Assembly: GCA_916610825.1 (NCBI GenBank)
Contig: OU744450.1
Location: 27,076,350 to 27,140,349, forward strand
Direction: 5' to 3'
Length of the DNA: 64,000 bases
From: Haliclystus octoradiatus
Taxonomy: Eukaryota; Cnidaria; Staurozoa; Stauromedusae; Haliclystidae
Shown: positions 33,101 to 55,332 of the stretch, one piece after another
Layout of the letters: every line of letters starts with the position of its first letter
Numbering within the stretch: position 1 is the stretch's first letter
Made by a program: the position numbers and the translations under genes
Notes under the pieces: generated by a model
What the model was told of the DNA's origin: nothing
The model's input: the letters and a program-made list of their open reading frames with translations, nothing else
Databases searched by the model: none

Positions 33101-36100
33101 ACAACCAGACAAGAATATTAAAAAAGGCAAACATACCATAGGGTATTTAATGTACCTGCATTCATTACAAAAGTCAGTCAGAAGGTGAAACTGCTTTCTA
33201 TTAGCTTGTAATTTTCAATAATAAGCTTTTTCAAAAAAGTTTAACAATTAGGCAATGGCAACGATAGGAATATCTTGAACTTTATTAAATATTTGATGCC
33301 ATTTGTAGCTTCACCATCTTGTAGCATTCTGTACTATTTAATATATATAACCAATAAAATCAAGCATCAAAACTTATTACAATAACCTAAATTTAAGTTA
33401 TCATACTATCTTCTTAGGATCGCCTTGATGCTGTAAATATCCCTAAAGCAGTGGATTATGTTGTTGCTTGCATGAATTTTGACGGTGGGTTTGGCCGAGT
33501 GCCGCAGTCTGAAACTCATGCCGGGCAGGTGAGGATAATATTCAATTACCGGTAAGACAAAACAATTATCAAGTGTTTGAAGATGTTTGAAATGAAAATC
33601 CTTTTGTCATTATAAATTCTAAAATATCACGAAGGTTTTCTACGATCTGATTGGTCGAAAGAGCCTGCATGAAATCCTAGGGTAAAACATGGCTCCGAAA
33701 ACCGGGAAAAACCACAAGCTTCAAAAAGTTTGATCTGTGATAAAATACAGAATTTATAACTTTTTGATAACAATCCAATAAATATCTCAATAATGGCTAC
33801 GATTTACAAAACGACATTTAGCTCAAGATGTTTTTATTTATTGAAAAGCGTGGTAAATGAGTTATTGGTCGTGTAACATGCAAAATAAAAACACAATTAT
33901 AGGCTACGCTGTTTCAAGGTAAACCTAAATTTAAATAACAATTACTGCATTAATTTGCTAAAGAACTATTGTACCACTTATATTACAGACGTTCTTGTAT
34001 ATGTCTTTTTTATTCGACAAAATCTATTCTTGTTGTGGAATTCTCTTGTGGGATATGCTTGGTTTATGAATTGAAATTGAATTTTAAATTGTGAATTCAT
34101 GAATTGAAAATTCGCCGTCGAATGAGATTCTGACATTTGTTTTATTTTAGAAAAGGGTTACCACATGCTTGCAAATGTTTGTATTCATATTTACTAAACT
34201 CGAAAATGTTGGGAGACACTCGGGAAGCTAAAAATCACTCGCTCGGAGCTCGTGATTTTTTAGCGCTTCACTCGTGTCTCCCAACATTTTCTCGTTTAGT
34301 AAATATGAATACAAACATGGCAAGTATGTGGTAACCCTTTATTAAAATATGAAAGGGCTACAAATGAAATCTGCTAGCAAAGAAGCAATAATACACAATC
34401 CTTTGTTCGACACAGACAAAAACAACAAAATCATTATTGCAAAGAATGGCAGAAACTGAGTAATGACAATAACATACAGACCAATCATATTTTGACCCAT
34501 GGTAACTAAAAGAGAGACATGCTGTCTGCCTACCGGTGCATTGACGCAGCCATGGGTCTATCAACCATCATCATCACCTTAATGTCTGTTCATTAAAATC
34601 ATTGTCTCGCCTTAATGAACCTACGTCCTACATTTTTAGCTAGAGAAGAAAATATAGACATATTATGTATTCAAGAAAATGTTTTAATTTATTTAAGAGA
34701 CAACGGAATTCATCGATATTGGCAATAGTTAGAAATCATACCTTTGCTCGGCACGCCCTGACAGTAGTGAATGTGTCAGCTTTTTAATTTACCTTGTGCC
34801 AATATTTCTTTACTTCAATTTAACTATCTTCTTAGTAATTACTCAACCAAACAGAAACCACCTTCATTTTGTAACCATGCCTACTGCTATGCACCATTAC
34901 TGCGGGAGCTAGAAGACAGATAGTACATAGAAGAGTTTACATCAAGCTTAGACCATCGCAGCACTTCAATACAGTCAAAGGAGGATGAGCTCAGGTGGCA
35001 GAGCAACCGAACTTCAGATCTGATCATATCTGATTGACTGTGGTTCAAATCCCCCGAAGGTCAACTCAGCCTTGACTTTATCTGAAACATCGAATGAGTA
35101 CCATCTGAGGATGGCGGATGGAATGGTCCAGAGGGAATTGCATTGTGAGTAGCTGCGACGCATCATTGCGCATTGACAATCGAGACCTATCTGCCATGAA
35201 ATCTGTTGAAATTGATCTGCAGTGTCGCGGCTGAGATCAACAAAGAGCGTTTAAAATCAATGCTCTCAGCAAAAAAAGCCACTCTTCTAAAAATAGAGGA
35301 GTGGTACGGGTGCCTTCAGTAGGGCAACACTGTCTACATTACTTTATTACTTTAATGCAGTCAGACTTTTCAGTATCAAATGAACACAACACCTGCAACA
35401 CTTGATATGACGCCGATTGCAGAAGATGCAAACTGTGTGTTTTGATGTTGTACTGTAAATCAATCGTAGCTTATTTTGATTTCATTCTCTTTTGAATTGA
35501 AGATTTACTGTTGCCTTGGCGCCTTGGCAATCACTGATTCTCTTCATCTGCTTGACACTGATCAATTGGGATGGTGGTTGTGCGAGAGGCAGCTGCCATC
35601 TGGAGGTCTTAACGGAAGGCCTGAAAAACTACCAGATGTCTGTTACTCATGGTGGGTCTTATCTTCGCTTACAATGCTACAAAGACTGCATTGGGTTGAT
35701 AAGGTATATAGGTTTCATTGAATTCATTCACTTATGCTAGAACCAACCAGTTAGAACCAGCCGGGACTAGTTTACCATGAACCTTATGGATTTTCATGAA
35801 AGTCCATCAACGAACAGCCGTTATTTAGTTCATTAAAATTGTTCAAACATTGATTGGTCATGGATTGTGTATCAGATTGGCTATCCTACATTACAAGGCA
35901 TTTTTATTATCTATTATAAAACTGTGAATTAACTGTGATGAGAATTTCAGTCTTTTATTTGATATATTATTTTGGAATATTCACCCATTGATGATTATAT
36001 TTAGGATAAACTCACATCATACATCCTTGCTTGCCAAGATGACGAGAGCGGAGGTTTTTCAGATCGCCCTGGTGACATGGTACGTATCATCTGTTTAATA

Positions 36101-36997
36101 TTATCCAATCACTTACTAGCATCAGAGTGAATATAATCTGAAGCTTGAGCCATTTACATACATATCTCAGATCATCAGTTGGACCCTCGTTTACACTTAT
36201 GGATGATCATCACCATCATTTATTGGTGAAAACCATAACACGTTTACACATAACGTTTTTTCAAATATATTTTTGAATAGCTACTGAAAACCTACAGGAA
36301 TTACAGTGAGTATTGGAATGGTTCTGAAATTCACCAGAACTCAAACCTAGACTCATTCTGATGTAAAACTACGCGCACCTGAGTACAATACCATATTCAG
36401 AAAACTTTCTTTACAAAATTCATGGTTATATAATCCAATTAATTTATATTCGATAATTTTATACTATCTCACTCTCTGTCTGAAAACGATTTTAGATCCC
36501 ATCCCAAAAAGGCAACGGATCATGAATGTACACTGATTTTAATTTCATTTTTATATGAAAAACAGGCATCTGACATTCATGAACTTTTACAGACATTTTA
36601 TGAATCATTAAATACACAAAACATTATTATGAAGCTGCATGAAGTAAATGGACTATTTCTGGCAAGGGAGGTTTTGTTTGATGCTATGATGTATTTTAAT
36701 TCATTATCATTTCTGAGAAAAGAAATTCGGTTGATTTATATTTTATTTTATTGTTATCATTAGGCCTACACCATTTAGCCAATCTGTTTACTTAATTTAA
36801 CGACATAATTAACACTGTTTAATTGATGTTTTATTCAATTTTTTAAATAGGTTGACCCATTTCACACTTTATTTGGTATTGCATCTTTAAGTTTATTAGG
36901 ATATAAAAATGCAACACTCAATGAAGTAGATGAAGTGTTTTGTTTACCAAAGTCAACCATGGACAGATTGAGATCCAAGCAAAAGAAGGCAAATTGA
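27199..36997 (+). CDS. RABGGTB: Rab geranylgeranyltransferase beta subunit, 8 exons in window
   Basis: Exons: 27199-27306, 30949-31149, 32002-32107, 32770-32822, 33418-33528, 35503-35703, 36005-36079 and 36851-36997 (stop TGA 36995-36997). All introns are GT-AG and all phases join, giving 333 residues against about 331 in vertebrates. The enzyme, with the alpha subunit and REP, attaches geranylgeranyl groups to C-terminal cysteines of Rab GTPases in the cytosol. The alpha-alpha barrel repeats are visible ([69 protein letters not shown]). Zinc ligands fit the Asp and Cys of LPDVCY and the His of VDPFHTLF. The first exon here has no in-frame ATG, so a short 5' coding exon lies upstream, probably beyond the array at 22.6-26.9 kb. 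Intron 1 (3.6 kb) holds a SINE, a 67-bp array and an L2/CR1 element. Confidence 0.95.
27626..27997 (-). mobile_element. tRNA-derived SINE, copy 2 (minus)
   Basis: Reverse complement of the family seen at 20113 and 34979: body words CTCAGTCGCGACACTGCAGA and TCATGGCAGATAGGTCTCG, and an A-box half TAGCTCAGATGG at the high-coordinate end. The B-box region is damaged (GGGGAATTTGAAGCACACTC). Its head continues directly into the 67-bp array. It lies in RABGGTB intron 1, antisense to the gene. Confidence 0.85.
27960..28395 (-). repeat. 67-bp tandem array of the SINE A-box half, 7 copies
   Basis: The landmark TGCTCTGCCA occurs at 27971, 28038, 28105, 28172, 28239 and 28306, with a deleted version at 28373: exactly 67 bp each. 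On the minus strand each unit is the tRNA-like 5' half of the SINE (GGAGGATTAGCTCAGATGG onward) joined to GATCGCATTAATAA. Six units are complete and nearly identical. Confidence 0.93.
28605..30405 (-). mobile_element. L2/CR1-type non-LTR retrotransposon, 5'-truncated
   Basis: On the minus strand the RT ORF is followed by a 3' end containing TTGTAAAGCGCTTAGAGC and GGCGCTATAAAAATT, then an (ATT)n tail at 28605-28634. This 3' architecture is typical of L2/CR1 elements of marine animals. The reading frame continues 5' of the first ATG to about 30405 (a [14 protein letters not shown] segment), where it is truncated. It lies in RABGGTB intron 1, antisense. Confidence 0.9.
28829..30319 (-). CDS. L2/CR1 reverse transcriptase ORF2 (C-terminal ~500 aa)
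   Basis: An intact 496-residue frame. RT motifs in order are [51 protein letters not shown] (catalytic Asp), [20 protein letters not shown] and YADDIQLF (catalytic AspAsp). The diagnostic L2/CR1 C-terminus reads [30 protein letters not shown] and [16 protein letters not shown]. The endonuclease domain is absent because of 5' truncation, so this copy cannot retrotranspose alone. The lack of stops suggests recent insertion. Confidence 0.92.
   Translation of the reverse strand: MLKKCYPILLPNITKIVNLSLTSSTVPDAMKIGALSPLLKTPSLDFEQFKNFRPISNLTFISKCTEKAVAFQLNEHLHNNNLNELFQSAYKKHHSTETALLRVQNEILRALDSRSSVILLLLDLSAAFDTVDHQILLSRLSSRFGIKGAALQWFKSYLTDRKQFVHINDSRSSIKKLHCGVPQGSVLGPILYLLYTSPIGDILRKHNIPFHLYADDIQLFVTFKPSVDGEIQSAIHQIETCAAEIDSWMSVNKLKLNKDKTELIHLTSRFSHYPTKFNINFNGEYIAPTSSARNIGVIFDKDLSMVEHINSVCKSSFYNLRRISKIRRYLDMGTTKILVHAFITSKLDNCNSLYYGLPKYLIKKLQRIQNAAAKLVMCANKYDHVSPLLYSLHWLPVEQRIIFKVLLLTYKCLHNLAPNYSKELLTPYKPQRCLRSSSETLLTVVSSNLKSYGDKAFSVAAPILWNKLPEVVRCSASLDVFKSKLKTHLFCVAFGS
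30555..30670. repeat. TTCATGAA-rich dispersed repeat, copy 1
   Basis: ATGAACAGCCCATGAACATTGAATG, then TTCATGAA words and a CCATTTAACGTTCATGAAC segment, ending TTTTTGCAGGG. Related segments are at 38060-38113, 44965-45105 and 54960-55330. It is probably a decayed palindromic MITE. Confidence 0.6.
34140..34350. mobile_element. ~190-bp near-perfect hairpin (foldback MITE)
   Basis: The left arm (AAAGGGTTACCACATGCTTG, ...TTCATATTTACTAAACTCG, ...GTTGGGAGACAC) is mirrored by the right arm (GTGTCTCCCAAC, ...CGTTTAGTAAATATGAATAC, ...GGTAACCCTTT). The arms are roughly 90 bp each, meeting at CTCGGAGCTCG near 34243. Only a few mismatches are visible. It lies in RABGGTB intron 5, so the pre-mRNA would form a long double-stranded stem. 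Confidence 0.88.
34979..35353 (+). mobile_element. tRNA-derived SINE, copy 3
   Basis: Head AGGAGGATGAGCTCAGGTGG (A box) and GGTTCAAATCC (B box). The body is close to copy 1 and the 3' end is TACATTACTTTATTACTTTA. It lies in RABGGTB intron 5, sense orientation, about 630 bp past the hairpin element. Confidence 0.85.
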
Positions 36998-37250
36998 GAG
37001 CATATTGTTCATTAATAAAAATATAGTAATTGAGTGTGATTTTTTGTATAAAGGATTTGATTTTGTTTCTGTGATTTTTTCTCTTGGGTGTAAATTCTCA
37101 TTTGTATCCTGAATTGGAGAATAGTGTTTTGACAGATAGAGAGCATATTGTTTAATAATAAAATATATTAATTGAGTGTGATATTTTAGAGAAATGATTT
37201 GTTTCTCTGATATTCTCTCTTGGGTCTTTATCTGTGCTTGTAAATCGAAT
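36996..37250 (+). repeat. Tandem duplication of the RABGGTB 3' end with poly(A) signal
   Basis: GAGAGCATATTGTT(C)ATTAATAAAAATATA, then AATTGAGTGTGAT and CTCTTGGGT, starts at 36996. It recurs from 37139 as GAGAGCATATTGTTTAATAATAAAATATA with the same following words. Both copies hold an AATAAA (37014-37019, and TAATAAAATA near 37157). The first is close to the stop codon and is the likely signal; the second offers an alternative 3' end. Confidence 0.75.
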
Positions 37251-37381
37251 CGCAGTTCAAGAAGTTTGCAAAATATAATATAACTTTGAGTTACCGAAAA
37301 TGAATGCGTCGTCTTTAATTATTTATGCTCTGTCAAATGACATAGAGAATTATCTCAATTCTCAACCGCTATCAGATGCCA

Positions 37382-38037
<656 letters not shown>

Positions 38038-38059
38038 AATTTGCAAGTGCTCACACCAT

Positions 38060-38113
38060 GCGAAAATCAGTTCATGAGTTCATGAAAGTTAAATGGCCCG
38101 GTTTTCATGACAT
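38060..38113. repeat. TTCATGAA-rich dispersed repeat, fragment
   Basis: CAGTTCATGAGTTCATGAAAGTTAAATGGCC follows the (ATT)n tract directly. It shares GTTAAATGGCC with the copy at 30555-30670 (reverse complement). Confidence 0.5.
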
Positions 38114-38526
38114 TTTCTATGCTCTTAGCAGACGTTTAATGCAACAGTATTGTTTGTTTGTTTGTTTCTAACAAGGTAATCATACACTAGCTAATTGTAA
38201 TATTTTTATTTGCATTCCTGTAATATATATGTACACATAATTGCATCATTAATCCATCTCATATAACATGTTAAAACGCAGTGACGTCTGATGAAGTATC
38301 TGCCGATTGGATGAAATGGATTGGACGATTGGCAAGCTATTAATATCATAACATATTCTCTGTTACTGTACAGAAATGTTTTCAAGATATGAAAGTTGGC
38401 ATTCTAAAATATTCCACATGGATATTAAATCCTTCATCTCCAATCCTCGATCCAGTTGTGAATCCGATAAGAGATTATTAAATCGCAAAACAGAGGCTAC
38501 CTTACAAAAGGGAAATTGAATTAAAC

Positions 38527-49860
<11,334 letters not shown>

Positions 49861-49954
49861 TTTAAAAGTACGACAATCAAGTATGTAGGTCGACGATGTT
49901 TTGTTATTTATTTTTTCTGCGTAGAAATGAAATCCTATATGAAAAAAATTGAAA

Positions 49955-49960
49955 AATAAA
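49955..49960 (+). terminator. Poly(A) signal of UCHL5
   Basis: AATAAA 95 bases after the UCHL5 stop codon; the only good candidate before the convergent copper-transporter gene. Confidence 0.6.
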
Positions 49961-50041
49961 TGAAAACATTCTAAACAATGTCAATTAATCCACAGTGATT
50001 ACTATTTTTAAGATTCACGACAATCAGTGAATTCTGTCTCG

Positions 50042-50047
50042 TTTATT
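50042..50047 (-). terminator. Poly(A) signal of the copper transporter gene (minus)
   Basis: TTTATT on plus reads AATAAA on minus, about 130 bases beyond the stop codon at 50176-50178. It faces the UCHL5 signal at 49955, so the two 3' UTRs may end within about 100 bases of each other. Confidence 0.5.
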
Positions 50048-50175
50048 CCGTTTTGAAAAGATCAAAGGCATACCATGCTATAAAAATATATAAAAATATT
50101 GATTTTGAAAAAGATATGTACTTTAATCTATAAAATGTGTTGTTGTTGTCGTCGTTGTTTTAGTTAAACTAGACG

Positions 50176-51726
50176 CTAGACGTCAGTTGATATTAATTTA
50201 TCGTAATTCTCATAATCATAATTATTGTCAAGGTTACTGTTGCTATCGTGATGACTTGTCATAGCAACATCTTTTTGTTGTTTTAAATATGCAATATCCA
50301 TTCCTTGTGTTATGATTGGCTGTGTTAGAAAGTATCCAATGGCGATCCCAATTCCTGATGCAGCTATTACCGCTGGGTTATACGTTGAGACTAATAACAT
50401 CATGATATAGGAAATGGCAATTTGTAGGGAATATGTCAGCGTTGCCATGACATGCCTTATTATCCTGAAAATACAAAGAAAATCCATCCAGCGTTATGGT
50501 ATTGAAATTTCTATAAGAATTTGGTAATTTTCAATTTCTCTGATAACCAAAGATTCCTGTGACTTGGGTCAGCTACTTAGAAACATAGAATACACACACA
50601 TTTAAAACTATTACTTCTTTTCTGGCATTTTGTCTGTCTCCAGAAGGACATTTCAAAATATCTATTACTGTTTAGGCATACAGTAGTAAAAGGGCTTTTA
50701 AGAATAGCACAGGAAAAGGAACACATTAACCCAAATAACCGTCTATCAACTTTCATATGAAAATGAATAATGTTCCAATGAATAGTTTCAAAGTGTCATC
50801 ACCAATTGAAATCGTATTCCGCATCTTATCTTCTCCCCCCGGATCCCGGGAAACTCAACATAAAGCTACTGCTGAATTGTGCAGTAAGAGAGTCGTACAA
50901 TTGCGTCTAATTCAGGCTGTATTACATGTGCTTGTAACCTAACTAATACATAAATGAAGCTATGGTGCTTTTGATCTCATTTCAAACATTTGACAGTGTG
51001 CTCTGAAGAAATGCCCAGTATTCCCATCACTGATCTTTTCCTTGCAAAGAGGAACTATTTTAACGCAAGTGCCCATTGATTAGATGAATCACTTAAGTAG
51101 ACATCTCAAAGTATTAAAATATGCTTCTACCTTTTCCTTCTAACCGTGGCAATTCCATATTGTTTTAATTTACTTCTTCTTATTTGCAAACGAATTAAAA
51201 AGGCTGAATACGAATGGTATGCAGTTATCCCTTGCGTTGTCATCGCAAACACCAGAACGAAAACGAACAACGCCACCAACCCTACATATATATATATACA
51301 GAAATAAATTCATACTATAATTTATAATAGTTAAGCACGCGTCATCGGTAGCTTCACATCGGGAAGAATCGGGAATAGTAGTACGATGAGTTTCACGAAG
51401 CGGCCGATCACCTACGATTATTGGTGCTGCATTTATTTGCCAGTGTCTGTTCCATTTTAATCCGTAAATCAACACGAGAAAGGCCATAACACAAGTACAT
51501 CGAAAGACTATGTGATATCAGAGTAAACCAGCCATTGCTCTCCGTCGCGTTGAACGGATGCGTCACTGAGGTTGTAACATATTGATAAAATGATATTATG
51601 TATCCTGTCCTTGTATATATATATATAATATACTTGCCTTGGGTATTTCCAACAATGACATTTCGAAAGAGAACAGTAAACCCAGCGTCTGTATTGAAAT
51701 ACATTGATTCCAAGTATGTTACCGTT
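50176..51726 (-). CDS. CTR-type high-affinity copper transporter (SLC31 family), 5' end missing
   Basis: Three minus-strand exons: 51638-51726, then one starting at 51507 and running to about 51300-51370 (donor not fixed), then 50176-50464 with the stop TAG. The first encodes ESMYFNTDAGFTVLFRN, matching the extracellular segment before TM1. The second gives TM1 (CVMAFLVLIYGLKWNRHW, cf. family YEGLK..R) and a loop with RETHRTT. The last has TM2 with the M-x3-M-like signature (AISYIMMLLVSTYN) and TM3 with a G-x3-G pattern (GIGIAIGYFL), then a polar tail without the usual C-terminal HCH motif. CTR proteins are trimeric Cu(I) importers of the plasma membrane or endosomes. The first intron has a GC donor (AAG|GCAAGT) and is only 130 bp. 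An upstream exon with the start codon was not identified. Confidence 0.8.
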
Positions 51727-52048
51727 CTGTTCAGAAACAAATATATCTATTTACAAATAGTCAATATCCAAAATCAGACATCATTCATTTTGCAAGCACT
51801 AATCTTACAATCGTAATTCTTTACAACAAAAAATAACTTTTAAACGTCTTTGTCATAATATCTAATTGTTTTCTTTTTAGTGGAATTGTGAACCGTAGAG
51901 TAATATTATAATTTGTATCGTTTTGTCTCCTGCAGCTGATTCAACGACGACTCAAAATATATCGTAAAGTGTCAATAACATTTTCAATTCAACGCTATAG
52001 TTATAGTTTATTGAAAGTTATAGAGTTTGGAACACAAAAACAATGGTA

Positions 52049-52772
52049 GCCCCGGGGGTAAACAGAATATTCAACAGGCTGCATGGAGTCATGCGCAGTA
52101 GCACCCTGTCCCGTCTGATATTTTGGCCACATCTGAATTAAATCTGAATCTCGCACGATTGACTGTACTTCGGTTTGATTTGTATTTCAAACTCAACTTG
52201 ACTTTGAGATTTCTGATGGCGGCCAGAAAATGGTGGTCTTGTCCGAATGTAATGAGATTAAAGTTTCAAAATAACAGCTTTCGACAATAGTCATCGTCAT
52301 ATAATATAATTTGTGTAGATACAAAGTTCTTATCCTGGTCATCGTAAAATTCCAGTACAGTTGATGTAACACTTATCAATTATTTGCACGTCTACGTTGT
52401 TACTTATCAACGAACAGTCTAACAGAGACGGAGTACACGGTGTATTTTTAAATAGCTAATATTGAATATTGGACAGGGTAAGGGAAGATATTTGAAAAAT
52501 TAACATGAAATATGGTGTGATCTAACTCAGCTTTGAATAGTAAGATTTGATAATATCAATATAACATCAAAACATGAATAAATTGTACACATAGAATAGG
52601 CTAGTCTATATTTTCTGAAGTCATTGCTCGTAGACTAGCCTACCTTCAAATCATAGTCTATAACCTACATTAATCAGAAAAGTAGGGGAAGGAGCTCACT
52701 CAATCAAGTAAGGGCCAAGGTACTAACTGATGATAGATAGGCTTAGTGATCCACTGTCTTTGATCTGATATA
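52049..52772 (+). repeat. Left arm of long inverted repeat
   Basis: Pairs with 57074-57800. An inner hairpin word pair, AGGCTAGTCTATATTTT and GTAGACTAGCCTAC (52598-52642), is itself palindromic. Confidence 0.85.
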
Positions 52773-53682
52773 GTATTTATTAAATTACAAAAAAGCTAAC
52801 ATTAATGAGCGACTATTATGGAAGAGCTTTTGGTCTCCACTACACACAGTATCTCAATTCAGTTGAAAACTAATAGTTATTGTTTTTAAAAACAACTTAT
52901 CTGAAATAGTAAACAAACTTATCTATTTGTATTGTAGACTTTGCAACACTGAGCCAGAGTAAATGTTTGTAATATTGTTTAAAATCATAGAAATGTAGGC
53001 TACTTGCAGAACAAAATCCTCTGATAAAGTGTTCCACCGTGGATATAGCACAGCTAATAAATGGATTCTTAACCACTTGCAGAAACAGGACAATTGTGGC
53101 ATTTGGGACGATTACTTTGTCATAATCCTTTACACCTTGCCTATAATAATTATTAATTAATATCTATCAACATGTGTGTATATGCATCAATATGAGATAC
53201 TTATACACAACAACTAACTAATGGACAATCTACAAGATTATAGGCTAAGCTAATTTTTGATTTATAAAGGGTAGGCGCCTACAAAGTTGAAAGAGACAGC
53301 ATTCTGAGGTGATCGGTCAAGATAATTAAAATTTAAGCAACATCGGTAATCTTCATCAGGATATCTCGTGATATTAAACTACCTCCTAGAAAATTATGTT
53401 AGACATACGGGAGGCTGAGAGCTCGACTGTACGCGGACATATGTTTTGTAGATTAAGCCTAGTCATCAGCAAAGAGAAATGTTAACTTTTCAATAGCAAA
53501 TACCCCCCTAACATGCCTTGGCAGAAATCATGAAACAATAGAGGGATGGTTTATATTTCGTGTAGGGCCTACTTCTGTGTGTGTACTCTTTTACTAAAAA
53601 TATCATCATTCATTTATGAAAATTGATGTTCTTCAATCAAATATCAAAATAATGAGTTGAAGTTTAGAAATAGGCTAGATAC

Positions 53683-54125
53683 AGTTGAAATCTGTGTATA
53701 GCAGCCAGCTATGAGAGGTAGATAAATTGATCAATGTAGACTGGTAGCTCAATTGTAGAGTGCATGTAGTCCCTGTGGGAGACCGTGGTTTGATTCCTCA
53801 TCGCCTCACAAAATGTATTTTTTTTCTATACGTACCAGTAACTTTCATGTAATAGAGCTCATTGTAATTTCAATTAGTTGATTATAAATTTGACTGCTGT
53901 TCAGACATTCATTCCCATGCAAACAAGCTTGAAGCTTATGTGGGTAAATTTAAATTGTAAACTGCGAAGTGAAACAAAATTATCCCATCACACCATTATA
54001 TGCAGGTGGCCTTTATATGCAGGGTTGATTAGATAGAAAATACTATTTCAGGCATACCAAGAGTGACCACTGTAGACGGTTGGCTGCTGCATAGAGGTGA
54101 CCACTATGAATTATGGCAAAGGAGC
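53683..54125. repeat. Interspersed repeat, related to 48967-49165, split by a tRNA-like insert
   Basis: ACAGTTGAAATCTGTGTATA and AGCTATGAGAGGTAGATAAA on the left; GGCCTTTATATGCAGGGTTG, ACTATTTCAGGCATACC and GAGTGACCACTGTAG on the right. These match, in the same order, the reverse complement of 48967-49165. About 250 bp between them (53737-53990) has no counterpart there and contains a tRNA-like sequence. Confidence 0.65.
53735..53808 (+). other. tRNA-like sequence, probably SINE head
   Basis: A box TAGCTCAATTGTAGAG and B box GTGGTTTGATTCC are about 45 bases apart, followed by an A/T tract with a T-run. Acceptor halves do not pair, so this is not a functional tRNA. It forms the left part of an insert in the repeat 53683-54125. 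Confidence 0.45.
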
Positions 54126-54959
54126 ATGTGGCCATTGTTTTCAAATTAATTTTAATAAGACTAGGCGTTTGGCGTGGCCCTGGAATACTGTAGCAGAAAA
54201 AGCTACATGGGTGCAACCCTGGGCAGCACAATGCTGTACCAAAACCTTTGAAGCCATTGTTACTCGAGTCTTGTAGCTAATCTGTCTCCCCTACTACCTT
54301 CTTTTAAGTCACTTCAGAATCAATCAAATGCATTTCTAATTTTGTACCGATTTTGTCTGAAACTCTCCTCTTACACCCCCTCTGAGTTTTGAATCTCTCT
54401 CTTGTCACGTGGGTATTTTCAGTGTGCGTTGTTCAAGGTAGTCAAATTAGCCCTATTCACAAATATATTCATAAACAGGATAACAATAATTATGGAGCAA
54501 TTTCTCTTTGCCTGTATTGTTGAACTTAATTGAATTCATTTAACAACTATCAATTTACCAATCATGAATTAGAAAACGTTCCTGCACAACAGTAGTAAGT
54601 TTCACTTGATGTTTACATCTAGAAACAAGAAAGATTTTGTTTGATGCCTTTGTTTTCCATCATTTCGAAACTGTGCTGACGTCTGGGAGAACCAACAGTA
54701 TGCAAAAACACCTTGATTGCCTACATAATCTACTGAACAAGGATACATGGCATTGGTGTCATTTATATTATCGGTGATTAGAAATAAAGTATACGCTAAG
54801 TAAAGCTCGTGCTCAAGAATGTTTAAAGAACGTGCCTATTTAACTTGCGCTAGTGCAAGTTTTCCCGTCTGTTTTGATCCTCTCACAAGGCCCATGGCTG
54901 CCACCTAGTCTGCTGGTCTTAGGTTAATCCGTAAAAGTATACGCAAAATGCAGGCTGTG

Positions 54960-55332
54960 ATAACAGTTCTTGAACTTTAAATGGACCAACAAATATTCAT
55001 GAATTGTTCATGAAAAACAGGCCATTTAACCAGATATAGCTACGTTCAGCCCAAACTATCAAGGGTGTAAAAATTGTCAGTAAGAAGAATTGAAAGCAGC
55101 ACAAAAATAAGTGTATAGTATGAAGATCAGTATGTAAAGTACTGCACTTTGAAAAGTTGAAACGACTCAATGCAACAGTTATTCTAATGTTTCTTGAAAG
55201 GCCTATTCAAATTGAAAAACTATATTTAAAATAACTTCTCAGAAAAGTGACTACTGCCCAGAATGTGTAAAACAGGCTTGTATTTAAGGTTCATGAATAG
55301 TTCATGAACTCAACAAATTTTTTGTAGGGGAA
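54960..55332. repeat. TTCATGAA-rich dispersed element, both ends visible
   Basis: The left part has CTTTAAATGGACC, ATTCATGAATTGTTCATGAA and CAGGCCATTTAACC. The right part has GGTTCATGAATAGTTCATG and ends AATTTTTTGTAGGGG. The palindromic TTCATGAA/GTTCATGAAC words near both ends resemble the copies at 30555, 38060 and 44965. No frame inside. Confidence 0.6.

Noticed and set aside
53735..53808. Functional tRNA gene
   Set aside because: The A/B box layout is good, but the acceptor halves do not pair and the T-stem is weak.
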